Shown: positions 15,390 through 24,103 of the stretch, piece by piece | Position numbering within the stretch: the stretch's first letter is position 1 | Layout of the letters: every line of letters begins with the position of its first letter | NCBI RefSeq assembly: GCF_011758805.1 | Contig: NZ_JAANOW010000001.1 | Location: 558,001-622,000 of the forward strand | Source of the DNA: Mycolicibacterium fluoranthenivorans | GTDB lineage: Bacteria; Actinomycetota; Actinomycetes; Mycobacteriales; Mycobacteriaceae | Direction: 5' to 3' | Length of the DNA stretch: 64,000 nt | The notes under the pieces: model-generated | Databases searched by the model: none | The model's input: the letters and a program-made list of their open reading frames with translations, nothing else | Told to the model about the DNA's origin: nothing | Program-made: the position numbers and the translations under genes

Positions 15390-16286
15390 ATGGAGCTGTT
15401 GGACACCGACACCCCGGACGGTACGGCGATCGCCCTGCATGCCCGTCCGGTGCAGTTCGATCTGAGCGCCGTTCCCGCGCACTACGTCTACGGGTATCCC
15501 GTGGCCACCCACCTGTACAACGGTCTGAGCCTGCTGTTACCCGCCGGTGAGGAATGGTTCATCACCGTCCTCAAAGAGGCGCTACCCCATATCGAGGACG
15601 AGAAGCTGCGCGAGGACGTCATCGGCTTCATGGGCCAGGAGTCCATGCACGCAAACGCCCACGTCGGCCTCAACGACTACCTCACCCGGCACGGTATCGA
15701 CCCCACCCCGATGATCGAGCGCGCCAACTGGGTGTTCGGCCACCTGCTCGGGCCGCGTCAGACCACCGGCGAGGAGGCGCACAACTACCTCGTCGAACGG
15801 CTCGCCGTGATCGCCGCGCTGGAGCACATCTTCGCGTTCCTCGGCGACTGGGTGCTCAACGCCGACCGTCTCAACGAAACCACGGTCGACCCGGTGGTGC
15901 TGGACCTGCTGCGCTGGCACGGCGCCGAGGAGGTCGAGCACCGGATGGTGTCCCATGACGTGCTGCACTACTTCGACGGCAGTTATGTGCGGCGGGCCCG
16001 CGCTCAGGTGGTGGTCGCGCCGATTCTGCTGTACCTGATCTGGCAGGGCATCCGTTACCTGATGCGGGTCGACCCGAACGTGTCGCTATCCCGTCGGCAG
16101 CGCAAAGTGGTGTGGCGCAAGCTGTTCCGTTCCGCCCGCCACGGGGTGACGCCGCCCATCCGGCATCTGGTCATCCGTGCCCTGCAGTACTACTCGCCGT
16201 GGTACCACCCGGGCGACGTCGGCAACACCGCGCAGGCGGTGGCGTACCTGGCGTCGTCGCCGGCCACCCGGCCCACCGCGCAGTGA
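15390..16286 (+). CDS. PF10118-type 'metal-dependent hydrolase', ferritin-like diiron candidate
   Basis: The product is 298 residues, annotated in databases as a predicted metal-dependent hydrolase, mostly helical with one hydrophobic stretch near residues 208-222. The metal ligands it shows look like a carboxylate-bridged diiron site: Glu54/55, E84-S-M-H87, Glu145-His146 and E181-V-E-H184, that is E...ExxH...E...ExxH across a four-helix bundle. This argues for an oxygenase or oxidase rather than a hydrolase. Its stop overlaps the start of a flavin/[2Fe-2S] reductase gene (GTGA), a natural electron donor. The substrate may be lipid-like given the membrane-like segment, but this is speculative. 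The start is ATG 15390. Confidence 0.8.
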   Translation: MELLDTDTPDGTAIALHARPVQFDLSAVPAHYVYGYPVATHLYNGLSLLLPAGEEWFITVLKEALPHIEDEKLREDVIGFMGQESMHANAHVGLNDYLTRHGIDPTPMIERANWVFGHLLGPRQTTGEEAHNYLVERLAVIAALEHIFAFLGDWVLNADRLNETTVDPVVLDLLRWHGAEEVEHRMVSHDVLHYFDGSYVRRARAQVVVAPILLYLIWQGIRYLMRVDPNVSLSRRQRKVVWRKLFRSARHGVTPPIRHLVIRALQYYSPWYHPGDVGNTAQAVAYLASSPATRPTAQ

Positions 16287-17350
16287 AGCACGTTCCGCCG
16301 GTCGGAGCGCGTATCGACGACCGGACCATCAACGTGGTCGCCACGGTGCTGGACAAGTTCTGGCTCCGCCCGGTGACCCGCAAGGGCTACACCGACCAGC
16401 GCGCCGTGCGCACCCCCGACGATCCGATGACCCTGGTGCTCGTCAAACGTGCCGTGGTCGCCAGCGACAACGACGTGGTGGCACTGACTTTCGCGGATCC
16501 CGGCGGGGCGGCGCTGCCGGCCTGGCAGCCCGGCTGTCACCTCGATCTGCACCTCCCGTCCGGGCGGCGCCGCCAGTACTCGCTGTGCGGCGATCCACAG
16601 GACCGCTCGGGCTACCGCATCGCGGTGCGCAAGATCCCCACCGGTGGCGGCGGGTCACTGGAGATGCACGCCCTGACCGAAGGGGACACCGTCACGGTCC
16701 GGGGGCCGCGCAACGGCTTCCCGTTCATCCCGCACTCCCGGGTGCTCTACCTGGCCGGCGGTATCGGCATCACCCCGATCCTGCCGATGGTGCGCGCCGC
16801 GCAACGGCTGGGCACCGACTGGCATTTCGTGTACTGCGGGCGCAGCATCGACACCATCCCGTTCCTCGACGAGATCTGGCAGTGGGACCCGGCCCGGGTC
16901 ACCATCCGTCTGGATGACGAGCACGGCATCCCCACCGCGGCCGACCTGCTGCGCCACGCTCCCCGTGGCGGTGCGGTCTACGTGTGCGGGCCGCCGCCGA
17001 TGATCGAGACGGTCCGGCGCGGGTTCGCTGAAACCGGTTCCAAGAACCTGTATTTCGAGCGTTTCAGCGCAGCGCCGGTGGTCGACGGAACGGCCTTCGA
17101 GATCGAACTGGCGCGCACAGGCGAGGTGGTGCCGGTCGCGGCCGACGAGACGGTGCTGCAGGCCCTGATCAAGGTGCGTCCCGACACCGCCTACTCGTGC
17201 AAACAGGGGTTCTGCGGTACCTGCAAGGTCGGGGTGCTGGCCGGTACGCCCGAACACCGGGACAACCGGCTCACCGATGACGAACGTCAGTCCTCGATGC
17301 TGGCCTGCGTATCCCGTTCGGCCACACCACGTCTGGTGCTCGACGTATAG
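16283..17350 (+). CDS. PDR/VanB-type flavin reductase with C-terminal [2Fe-2S] ferredoxin domain
   Basis: The product is 355 residues. It contains a flavin-binding barrel (R-R-Q-Y-S-L-C-G near residue ~95), an NAD(P)-binding domain (A-G-G-I-G-I-T-P-I-L near ~155), and a plant-type ferredoxin domain at the C-terminus with C-K-Q-G-F-C-G-T-C-K, that is Cx4Cx2C plus a later Cys. This is the domain order of phthalate dioxygenase reductase and VanB, which pass electrons from NAD(P)H to an oxygenase. GTG 16283 overlaps the diiron-type gene's stop by 4 bases, so the pair is one functional unit. The 3' end overlaps the convergent aftD gene by 64 bases. Confidence 0.9.
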   Translation: MKHVPPVGARIDDRTINVVATVLDKFWLRPVTRKGYTDQRAVRTPDDPMTLVLVKRAVVASDNDVVALTFADPGGAALPAWQPGCHLDLHLPSGRRRQYSLCGDPQDRSGYRIAVRKIPTGGGGSLEMHALTEGDTVTVRGPRNGFPFIPHSRVLYLAGGIGITPILPMVRAAQRLGTDWHFVYCGRSIDTIPFLDEIWQWDPARVTIRLDDEHGIPTAADLLRHAPRGGAVYVCGPPPMIETVRRGFAETGSKNLYFERFSAAPVVDGTAFEIELARTGEVVPVAADETVLQALIKVRPDTAYSCKQGFCGTCKVGVLAGTPEHRDNRLTDDERQSSMLACVSRSATPRLVLDV

Positions 17351-20300
17351 GTGACCGTCGAGGCCGCCAGCATCGCGACCGCGATCAGCGCCACCAGTTG
17401 CACACCGGCCGAATGGCCGACGTACCCGTCCACCGAACGCCACGGATAGCGCGACAGCGCCGCGCCGGCCACGATCAGGCCGGCGGCGCAGGTGCCGACG
17501 GTCACCGTCTCCTGCAGGCGTGCCCGGTGCCGTAACAGATGACGGACGGCCAGCGCCGCGGCGACCACCAGGGCGCCGGCGATTCCGCTGATCACGCCGC
17601 CGGCCGCCACCACGGCGATCCCGGTCGGTACCTGACCGGGTGCCCAGGTGCGCACCGGTTCGCCGGCACGTGGCCGCCGGATCGGCAGCAGCGCAAGCAG
17701 AACCAGGATCGGCAGCAGGGCCAGCCCGCCGAACAGGCCGAGCCGGTAGGCCGCGTTCGACGGGAAAGTCAACATGATGGGGCCCGACGTGCCCGCGGGG
17801 ACCACCCAGCCCTGCTGCCAGCCGTTCACGGTGACCGGACGCAGCTCCGCGCCGCCGGCGGCGTGAGCCACCCAGCCCGGACTGCGGCTCTCGGGCACCA
17901 CCAGGATCCGGTCCCGCCCGGCGGCCTCGAGATCGACCTCGCGGCGATCGGCGCCCCACTGCCCGCGCTGCACGGGAGTCGTTGCCGCGCTGGGTACTCG
18001 ACCCGCCGCGGGGGTGGCCAGCTGGATACCGTCGACGAAGAAGGATGGTCCCGGGCTGATCAACAGTTCCTGCTGCCCGGCGGGCAAGGTGATCGGCCGG
18101 TCCTGGCAGGGGCGCGCGGCGACGGGTTCACCGTCGAGCAGCGCGCCGACGGTGGTGGTCACCGAGGTCTGCACGAACTGCCCGGCCACACCGATGATCG
18201 GTCCCTGGCCGCAGGCCAGGGTGATGGTCCGCTGCCGGTTCGCGGCGCCGTCGGCGGCGGCGATCGGCCGGTGCGCCCGGTCCAGTGCGGTCACCTCGGC
18301 CAGACCGGGCGGCTTGAGCTGATCGAACCCCAAGGCGTTTCGGTCGATCACATCTCGCCAGTCCAGGATCGACACGGTGATGGTGTTCGTCACCCTGGGT
18401 TTGAGGTCGACGGTCTGGGTCTTGGTGCCCGTCAACGGCCGCACCTGCGGACCGTCACCCAGATCGATGGCCACCATGGTCGGATGGGCGGGCAGTTCCG
18501 AGGAACTCGGCGCCAGCATCAGCGCCGCCACCTCCGCGGGTTCGGGCAGGGTGACGGTGATGGTGGGCGCGGTCTTGTACTGCGCCACGTTCTGCGGGGC
18601 GGTCCAGGCGGTCCGCGGATCGCCGTCGGCGGCGGCGTAGGCCGAGCCCAGCACGTCGATCGGGTCGGCGTCGCCGGTGGCCCGCGCGGCGCCGGGCTCG
18701 GCGATCAGGTCGGCCAGGCGCGGACCCTGCCGGGCCCGCACCCAGACGGTGGCGGTGACGGAGGTCTGCGCGGGCACGGTCAGCGTGCGGCTCAGGTTCA
18801 CCGGCTCCTCGGGGGCCAGCGCCATCGCCGCCGCGCACCGCACCCCCTCGGGCGCCGGCGCACAGCCGGGTTGGCCCTGCAGTTCCGAGCCCAGATCCCA
18901 CAGCGCGACCGCCGCACCCGCCGGCGGCCCGGGTACGTCGACGGTGTGGCGCAGATTGACCGGGTGCGCGAAACCCGAGGCGTCGTACTGGGTGACGGAG
19001 AAGTCGGTGATCCCGAACTGCACGCCGGGGGAACCGTCATCGGTACCCACCGCGGTGATCCGCATCCAGGGCGTCTCGCCGTAGGGCAGCGCCACCGACA
19101 GCGGCTTGCCCGGCTGGTCGAAACGCAGCGTGGTGGTGCCGGTCGCGGTGGACACCTCGATCCGGCGCACCTGAGCGCCGACGGCGGTGGCACTGGGGGT
19201 GATGGTCAATGACGCATTGGTGATCGGATGGTCGAAGTCGACCTGCAGCCACTGGCCGACCGCCGTCTGCAGGGCGTTGGACACCCAGCTGGTCGACGAG
19301 TCCCCGTCGATCGCCGCGGCCGGCCCCGTCGACGGCGAAACATTGGGCAGGGCAGTCGAATCCGACGCAGAACTGGACGCGGTGAGCCGCCCGCCCGACC
19401 ACGTGCCGTACACCGGTTCGGTGCCCGCCGGGTAGTCCATCACCCGGTTGAAGGTGTGCCGCGGATCGTCGGGGGTGCGCACGGCCGAGGAATGGTTGTC
19501 CACCCGGCCGTAGTCGGTCTCCCGGGCCAGCGGGGTGTCGGTCACGGTGACCAGCGGGGTGGGCAGCCCGGCGCGCTGGGCATCGGCGGTCAGCAACATC
19601 GGCCCCAGCGGTTGCCTGCCCAACAGCCGGCGCCGTTCGTCCAGGCGTACCAACGCTTCCGGGCCGCCGTCCACCCGTGCCATCGTGTCGGTGTCCACCA
19701 GGTACGGTCCGGTGACCGGATTGCCCACCCGGTAGATCTCCACCGCCGGGTACCGGGGCCGCAGTCCGCTGTCGGCGACGAATCCCTCCAGCAGACCGGG
19801 CCCGACCGGATCGCCGAAGGTGGCGACCTTCGTCAGTCCGGGCGAGTTGTCCACGGATCGGTGCACCAGCAGCGGCCGCGCCGACCGGGACGTCTCGGGG
19901 TCCAGGTCGTTGCGCACCACCAGATAGGAAATCCCTTGCTGGGCAAGGGTGTCGGCGAGGCCCGCGGAGGGGCGCCCGGCGGCGAACAGGCGCTGCACCG
20001 AGTCGAGCGCGCGGATGGTCTCCGGTGGGGTCAGCGGGATGGAGTCCCGCACCCCCCACGGGAAGGCGGCGAGCACCTGCAGCGGTTCGTCGTGGGTGTT
20101 GCCCCACACCTGGGTGGCGAACGGCGCGCCCGGCGCCACCAGGACACGGCCCCGGTCGGTGTTGTGCTCGTCCAGCCAGCGGGCGGTGTCATGCCAGTAC
20201 TGCGGTATCGCGGTGAAACTGCCCGGCGGGGTGAGCCGACCGGTCCAGGCCAGCGAGGTGCCCGCGGCCAGCGCCGCCAGCACCACGATCGCCACCGCCA

Positions 20301-21585
20301 CCCGTCGGTCCTTCTCCGGGTGCGTCCACGCGGGCAGCCAGACCTGCCGGGGCGCGCTGCCGGGCATCGGGACGCGGCCCAGCAGGTGCGCGAGCCCCAG
20401 CGTCAGCGGGAGCCGGATCAGGGGTTCGAGCTTGTGCACATTGCGCAGCGGCGTGCCCGAGGCATCCAGGAACAGTTGCACCTGGTGTGCGATCGGCGAC
20501 CCCAGCCCGCCGGAGTAGCCGGCGGCCAGCGCGACGATCCCAAGCAGCAGGATGGTGATCAGCCGCCCGCGGGCCGGCATGGTGCGCATCGCCAGCCCGG
20601 CCAGGCCGGCCGCGGCGATAAGGGTGGTGGCCAGCACCGCCACCGTTCCGGTGACCAGAGACGAACCGGCGGTCGCGGTGGTCGCGACGTACGGGGTCCA
20701 GCTGTCGGTGCCGCGCAGCACCTCGGTCAGCGACAGCCAGCTGGTGGTGACGCCCGAGGACTCGATGTAGTCGAGGAAGGGCGGGCTGATCCGGCCCAGC
20801 AGGACCAGGGCCACGGCCCACCACGTGATGGCCAATGCCGTGCACAGGGCCCACCACGCCGTGAAACGCCACCACTGCTTGTTCGGGCGGTGCGCGGCCC
20901 ACCAGATCACCGCGGCCAGACAGCCGGTCAGGGTGGCGACGGCGTTCACCGCCCCCATCAGGGCGACGGCCACCGCCGAACGGGCGGCCAGCGTCCGGAT
21001 CCGCGGGTCGCCGCGCATCACCAGGATGACGGGCAGCAGCACCCAGGGGGCCAGCATCATCGGCAGCGTCTCCGACGAGATCGCGCCGAGGGTGGTCAGC
21101 ACGCGCGGCGACAGCGCGAACGCCGTCGCCGCGATCACCCGGGAGGTGGGGTTGCCGATGCCGAGGAGTTCGGCGACCCGCAGCAGACCCCAGAAGCCGA
21201 CGGTCAGCAGCAACGCCCACCACAACCGCTGGGTGACCCAGCCCGGCAACCCGACGATATCGCCGAGCAGGAAGAAGGTGCCGTGCGGAAAGAGATAGCC
21301 GTAGGCCTGGTTCTGCGCCTGGCCGAACGGCAGGTCGCTGCTCCACAGGTTGGCGGCGCGGGCCAGGAAGCGCAGCGGGTTGGCGGTGAGGTCGAGTTTG
21401 GTGTCGGGCGAGATGCGGCCGGGGGACTGCGCGAAACACAGAGCCAGCGAGACGATGCCGACCAGCCACAGCCAACGGCGGGAAAGGGGCGGAGCGACGG
21501 GAAACGGGCCCTGTGCGGCGGTTGCCCCGGTGCTAGGCCCGGTCGCCGTATTCAACGCGGTTGAGCACGGATGACGCCGGGTCAC
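17287..21585 (-). CDS. aftD: Arabinofuranosyltransferase AftD
   Basis: The product is 1432 residues, matching the very long AftD (Rv0236c). The N-terminal ~430 residues hold a GT-C membrane domain with about 11 helices and the acidic D-T-K-L-D motif in the first periplasmic loop. Two discoidin-like carbohydrate-binding modules follow: A-I-D-G-D-S-S-T-S-W near residue ~755 and A-A-D-G-D-P-R-T-A-W near ~987. Further beta-rich segments and a membrane-embedded C-terminus (~1275-1400) complete it. It adds arabinofuranose from decaprenyl-phosphoarabinose to arabinogalactan and lipoarabinomannan outside the membrane. The start could be GTG 21585 or TTG 21555. Its 5' end overlaps the DUF2613 gene and its 3' end overlaps a convergent reductase gene. 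Confidence 0.95.
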   Translation of the reverse strand: MTRRHPCSTALNTATGPSTGATAAQGPFPVAPPLSRRWLWLVGIVSLALCFAQSPGRISPDTKLDLTANPLRFLARAANLWSSDLPFGQAQNQAYGYLFPHGTFFLLGDIVGLPGWVTQRLWWALLLTVGFWGLLRVAELLGIGNPTSRVIAATAFALSPRVLTTLGAISSETLPMMLAPWVLLPVILVMRGDPRIRTLAARSAVAVALMGAVNAVATLTGCLAAVIWWAAHRPNKQWWRFTAWWALCTALAITWWAVALVLLGRISPPFLDYIESSGVTTSWLSLTEVLRGTDSWTPYVATTATAGSSLVTGTVAVLATTLIAAAGLAGLAMRTMPARGRLITILLLGIVALAAGYSGGLGSPIAHQVQLFLDASGTPLRNVHKLEPLIRLPLTLGLAHLLGRVPMPGSAPRQVWLPAWTHPEKDRRVAVAIVVLAALAAGTSLAWTGRLTPPGSFTAIPQYWHDTARWLDEHNTDRGRVLVAPGAPFATQVWGNTHDEPLQVLAAFPWGVRDSIPLTPPETIRALDSVQRLFAAGRPSAGLADTLAQQGISYLVVRNDLDPETSRSARPLLVHRSVDNSPGLTKVATFGDPVGPGLLEGFVADSGLRPRYPAVEIYRVGNPVTGPYLVDTDTMARVDGGPEALVRLDERRRLLGRQPLGPMLLTADAQRAGLPTPLVTVTDTPLARETDYGRVDNHSSAVRTPDDPRHTFNRVMDYPAGTEPVYGTWSGGRLTASSSASDSTALPNVSPSTGPAAAIDGDSSTSWVSNALQTAVGQWLQVDFDHPITNASLTITPSATAVGAQVRRIEVSTATGTTTLRFDQPGKPLSVALPYGETPWMRITAVGTDDGSPGVQFGITDFSVTQYDASGFAHPVNLRHTVDVPGPPAGAAVALWDLGSELQGQPGCAPAPEGVRCAAAMALAPEEPVNLSRTLTVPAQTSVTATVWVRARQGPRLADLIAEPGAARATGDADPIDVLGSAYAAADGDPRTAWTAPQNVAQYKTAPTITVTLPEPAEVAALMLAPSSSELPAHPTMVAIDLGDGPQVRPLTGTKTQTVDLKPRVTNTITVSILDWRDVIDRNALGFDQLKPPGLAEVTALDRAHRPIAAADGAANRQRTITLACGQGPIIGVAGQFVQTSVTTTVGALLDGEPVAARPCQDRPITLPAGQQELLISPGPSFFVDGIQLATPAAGRVPSAATTPVQRGQWGADRREVDLEAAGRDRILVVPESRSPGWVAHAAGGAELRPVTVNGWQQGWVVPAGTSGPIMLTFPSNAAYRLGLFGGLALLPILVLLALLPIRRPRAGEPVRTWAPGQVPTGIAVVAAGGVISGIAGALVVAAALAVRHLLRHRARLQETVTVGTCAAGLIVAGAALSRYPWRSVDGYVGHSAGVQLVALIAVAMLAASTVTYTSSTRRGVAERDTQASIED

Positions 21586-21706
21586 CCGACTGCACCGGCG
21601 GCTTGGTGTCCTGCTGGATCATCAGCGTCACACCGAAGATCGCGGCCGCGCCCAGCAACAGGCCGACGACGATGCTGGCCGCAGCAGGCACGACGAACCG
21701 ATCCAT
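21533..21706 (-). CDS. Small membrane/secreted DUF2613 peptide (Rv0236A type)
   Basis: The product is 57 residues from ATG 21706 to TAG 21533-21535, with one N-terminal hydrophobic helix (M-D-R-F-V-V-P-A-A-A-S...), then Q-Q-D-T-K-P-P-V-Q and a short tail. Its last 53 bases overlap the beginning of aftD in another frame, so the two are co-transcribed. A gene of this size sits directly upstream of aftD in M. tuberculosis (Rv0236A). Function unknown; possible association with AftD is inferred only from the overlap. Confidence 0.85.
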   Translation of the reverse strand: MDRFVVPAAASIVVGLLLGAAAIFGVTLMIQQDTKPPVQSGDPASSVLNRVEYGDRA

Positions 21707-21876
21707 GCGGCCAACCTAGCACGGGACAATATGAGGACGGCGCACCTCGACGGTGCACACAGCTCGTCGACACCGCGGAAACGACGATCTCAGCGCACCG
21801 TCGCGCACCACCCCCGGCCGGATCGTCACGTCCTGGCCGTCGGACGTATGCGAGACGGCGACTAAGGTTCGTGGAC

Positions 21877-23025
21877 ATGCCGATGTCCCGCACCCTGGGT
21901 GCCTTGACAGCGCTGTCCGGACTACTGCTGGGGTGTTCGCACTCCGCACCCGAACCGGCGGCGTCGCCGGCGACCAGCAGCGTGACTCCCGCGTCGACGA
22001 GTATGCCGCTGGCCCCCGCGCCGTCTCCCGCGCTTCCGCTCTGCGGTGACGTCACCAGCCTCCCGATCCGGGAGAAGCTGGCCCAGCTGCTGATGGTGGG
22101 GGTGACCGACGCCGCGGACGCCAAGGCCGTGGTGACGAACTATCACGTCGGGGGCATCTTCATCGGCAGCTGGACCGACAAATCCATCTTCGGTGCGCCG
22201 TTGGCCGATATCGCCGGTGCGGCGTCCGCCCTGCCGCTGGCGGTCAGCGTCGACGAGGAAGGCGGCCGGGTATCGCGGCTCGCCGACCTGATCGGGGCCC
22301 AGCCCTCGCCGCGGGTGCTGGCCGCGACCAAGACCCCCGACGAGGTGTATCAGATCGCGCTGCAGCGTGGTCAGGCGTTACGCAACCTCGGCATCACCGT
22401 CGATTTCGCTCCCGTCGTCGACGTCACCGAGGAGGCCGACGACGAGGTGATCGGGGACCGGTCGTTCGGTTCGGATCCGGCCAAGGTCACCGAGTACGCC
22501 GGGGCCTACGCCCGCGGCCTGCACGACGGTGGTGTCATGCCGGTGCTCAAGCACTTCCCCGGTCACGGCCACGGGTCCGGCGACTCGCACACCGGTGGGG
22601 TCACCACGCCGCCGCTGGACGCGTTGAAGACGGATGACCTGGTGCCGTATCAGACCCTGACCACGTTGCCCGGCGTCGCGGTCATGGTCGGGCACCTGCA
22701 GGTGCCCGGGCTGACCGGCACCGACCCGGCCAGCCTCAGCGGGCCGGCGTACGCGTTGCTGCGCTCGGGCGGTTACGGCGGTCCGGGTTTCAACGGCGTC
22801 GTGTTCACCGACGACCTGTCCAGCATGGCGGCCATCAACGCCCGGTACGGCGTGGCCGAGGCGGTCCTGCGCGCGCTGCAGGCCGGGGCGGATATCGCGC
22901 TGTGGGTGACCACCGGCGAGGTGCCGGCCGTCCTCGATCATCTGGAGAAGTCGGTCAACGCGGGCCAGCTCGCGGTGCCGGCGGTGGACGCGTCGTTGCG
23001 GCGTCTCGCCGCGATGAAGTGCTGA
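21877..23025 (+). CDS. lpqI: LpqI, lipoprotein GH3 beta-N-acetylhexosaminidase
   Basis: The product is 382 residues from ATG 21877 (alternatives GTG 21871 and ATG 21883). A lipoprotein signal with L-L-L-G-C (Cys near residue 20) precedes a Pro/Ala/Ser spacer. The GH3 NagZ-type domain contains V-D-E-E-G-G-R-V, G-D-R-S-F-G and K-H-F-P-G-H-G-H-G-S-G-D-S-H, the loop carrying the catalytic His/Asp dyad. LpqI releases GlcNAc during cell-wall (muropeptide) recycling at the outer face of the membrane. It lies divergent from the aftD cluster, as in M. tuberculosis (Rv0237). Confidence 0.92.
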   Translation: MPMSRTLGALTALSGLLLGCSHSAPEPAASPATSSVTPASTSMPLAPAPSPALPLCGDVTSLPIREKLAQLLMVGVTDAADAKAVVTNYHVGGIFIGSWTDKSIFGAPLADIAGAASALPLAVSVDEEGGRVSRLADLIGAQPSPRVLAATKTPDEVYQIALQRGQALRNLGITVDFAPVVDVTEEADDEVIGDRSFGSDPAKVTEYAGAYARGLHDGGVMPVLKHFPGHGHGSGDSHTGGVTTPPLDALKTDDLVPYQTLTTLPGVAVMVGHLQVPGLTGTDPASLSGPAYALLRSGGYGGPGFNGVVFTDDLSSMAAINARYGVAEAVLRALQAGADIALWVTTGEVPAVLDHLEKSVNAGQLAVPAVDASLRRLAAMKC

Positions 23026-23083
23026 CCTGACCACCTTGCCGGTTTCGCTGGCGCGGCGCGCGACATCGTCGCAGGATTCACCT

Positions 23084-24097
23084 ATGACCACACATCGCGC
23101 CGTCCACGTCGCCGCGGCCCAGGGGCCACTCGAGCTCGTCGAGGTGGCGACGTCCTCGCCGCCGCCGGGGCATGTGCGCATCGCCGTGCAGGCGTGCGGA
23201 GTGTGCGGGACCGACCGCGAGTTCGTCGCGGGTCATTTCCCGGGAATGTCGTGGCCGTTGACCCCAGGGCACGAGATCGCCGGCACCATCGCCGAAATCG
23301 GTTCGGGTGTCGAAGGTTTCGCTGTGGGTGAGCGCGTCGCGGTGGGCTGGTTCGGTGGTAACTGCAATCACTGTGGGCAGTGCCGCAAGGGACAGTTCAT
23401 CCACTGCGAGAACGGTCAGGTGCCCAGCTGGCAGTACCCGGGCGGATATGCCCAGTCGGTGACGGCGCCGGCGACTGCGCTGGCCCGGATTCCGGAGGCG
23501 TTGTCCTTCGTCGACGCGGCGCCGATGAGCTGCGCCGGAGTCACCGTCTATCACGCGCTGCGGTCGACGCATGCGGTGGCCGGGGACCGGGTCGCGGTGC
23601 TTGGGGTGGGCGGGCTCGGACACCTCGGCATCCAGTTCGCGCGGGCCATGGGCTTCGAGACCATCGCCGTCGCGCGTGGCCAGGACAAGGCCGACGACGC
23701 CCGTCGGTTCGGCGCGCACCACTATGTCGACTCGACGGCCGGCGATGTCAGCGAGTCGCTGCGCGCGCTCGGCGGTGTCGCGGTGGTGCTGGCCACCGCG
23801 GCCAACGCCGCCGCCATCGGCCAGACGGTCGGCGGCCTGAATCCGCGCGGCGAGCTGATCGTCATCGGGGTGTCCGCGGACCCCCTGCCGATCAGCCCGC
23901 TGGACCTCATCACCCCGGCGCTGACCGTGGCCGGGCACCCGTCCGGGACCGCGGCCGATGTCGAGGACACCATGAACTTCGCTGTGCTGCACGGTGTCCG
24001 GGCCCAGATTCAGCAGTACCCGCTGGAGCAGGCGGCCGACGCCTACGCCGCCATGGAACAGGGCCACGCCCGGTACCGCGGGGTCATCACGATCTGA
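23084..24097 (+). CDS. Zinc-dependent alcohol dehydrogenase (MDR family)
   Basis: The product is 337 residues from ATG 23084. Catalytic zinc ligands lie in C-G-V-C-G-T-D (Cys38) and G-H-E (near residue 61). The structural-zinc loop C-N-H-C-G-Q-C-R-K-G-Q-F-I-H-C is complete. The Rossmann motif G-V-G-G-L-G-H-L-G is near residue ~170. It resembles NAD(P)-dependent alcohol dehydrogenases of the AdhP/AdhT type. It converges on the minus-strand amine operon and may reduce or oxidise an aldehyde or alcohol from that pathway, but there is no operon link. Confidence 0.88.
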   Translation: MTTHRAVHVAAAQGPLELVEVATSSPPPGHVRIAVQACGVCGTDREFVAGHFPGMSWPLTPGHEIAGTIAEIGSGVEGFAVGERVAVGWFGGNCNHCGQCRKGQFIHCENGQVPSWQYPGGYAQSVTAPATALARIPEALSFVDAAPMSCAGVTVYHALRSTHAVAGDRVAVLGVGGLGHLGIQFARAMGFETIAVARGQDKADDARRFGAHHYVDSTAGDVSESLRALGGVAVVLATAANAAAIGQTVGGLNPRGELIVIGVSADPLPISPLDLITPALTVAGHPSGTAADVEDTMNFAVLHGVRAQIQQYPLEQAADAYAAMEQGHARYRGVITI

Positions 24098-24103
24098 GCC
24101 GGC

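Noticed and set aside
19228..21564. 778-codon plus-strand open frame opposite aftD
   Set aside because: Arg/Gly/Gln-rich translation with no motif; it is the antisense shadow of AftD caused by high GC at third codon positions.
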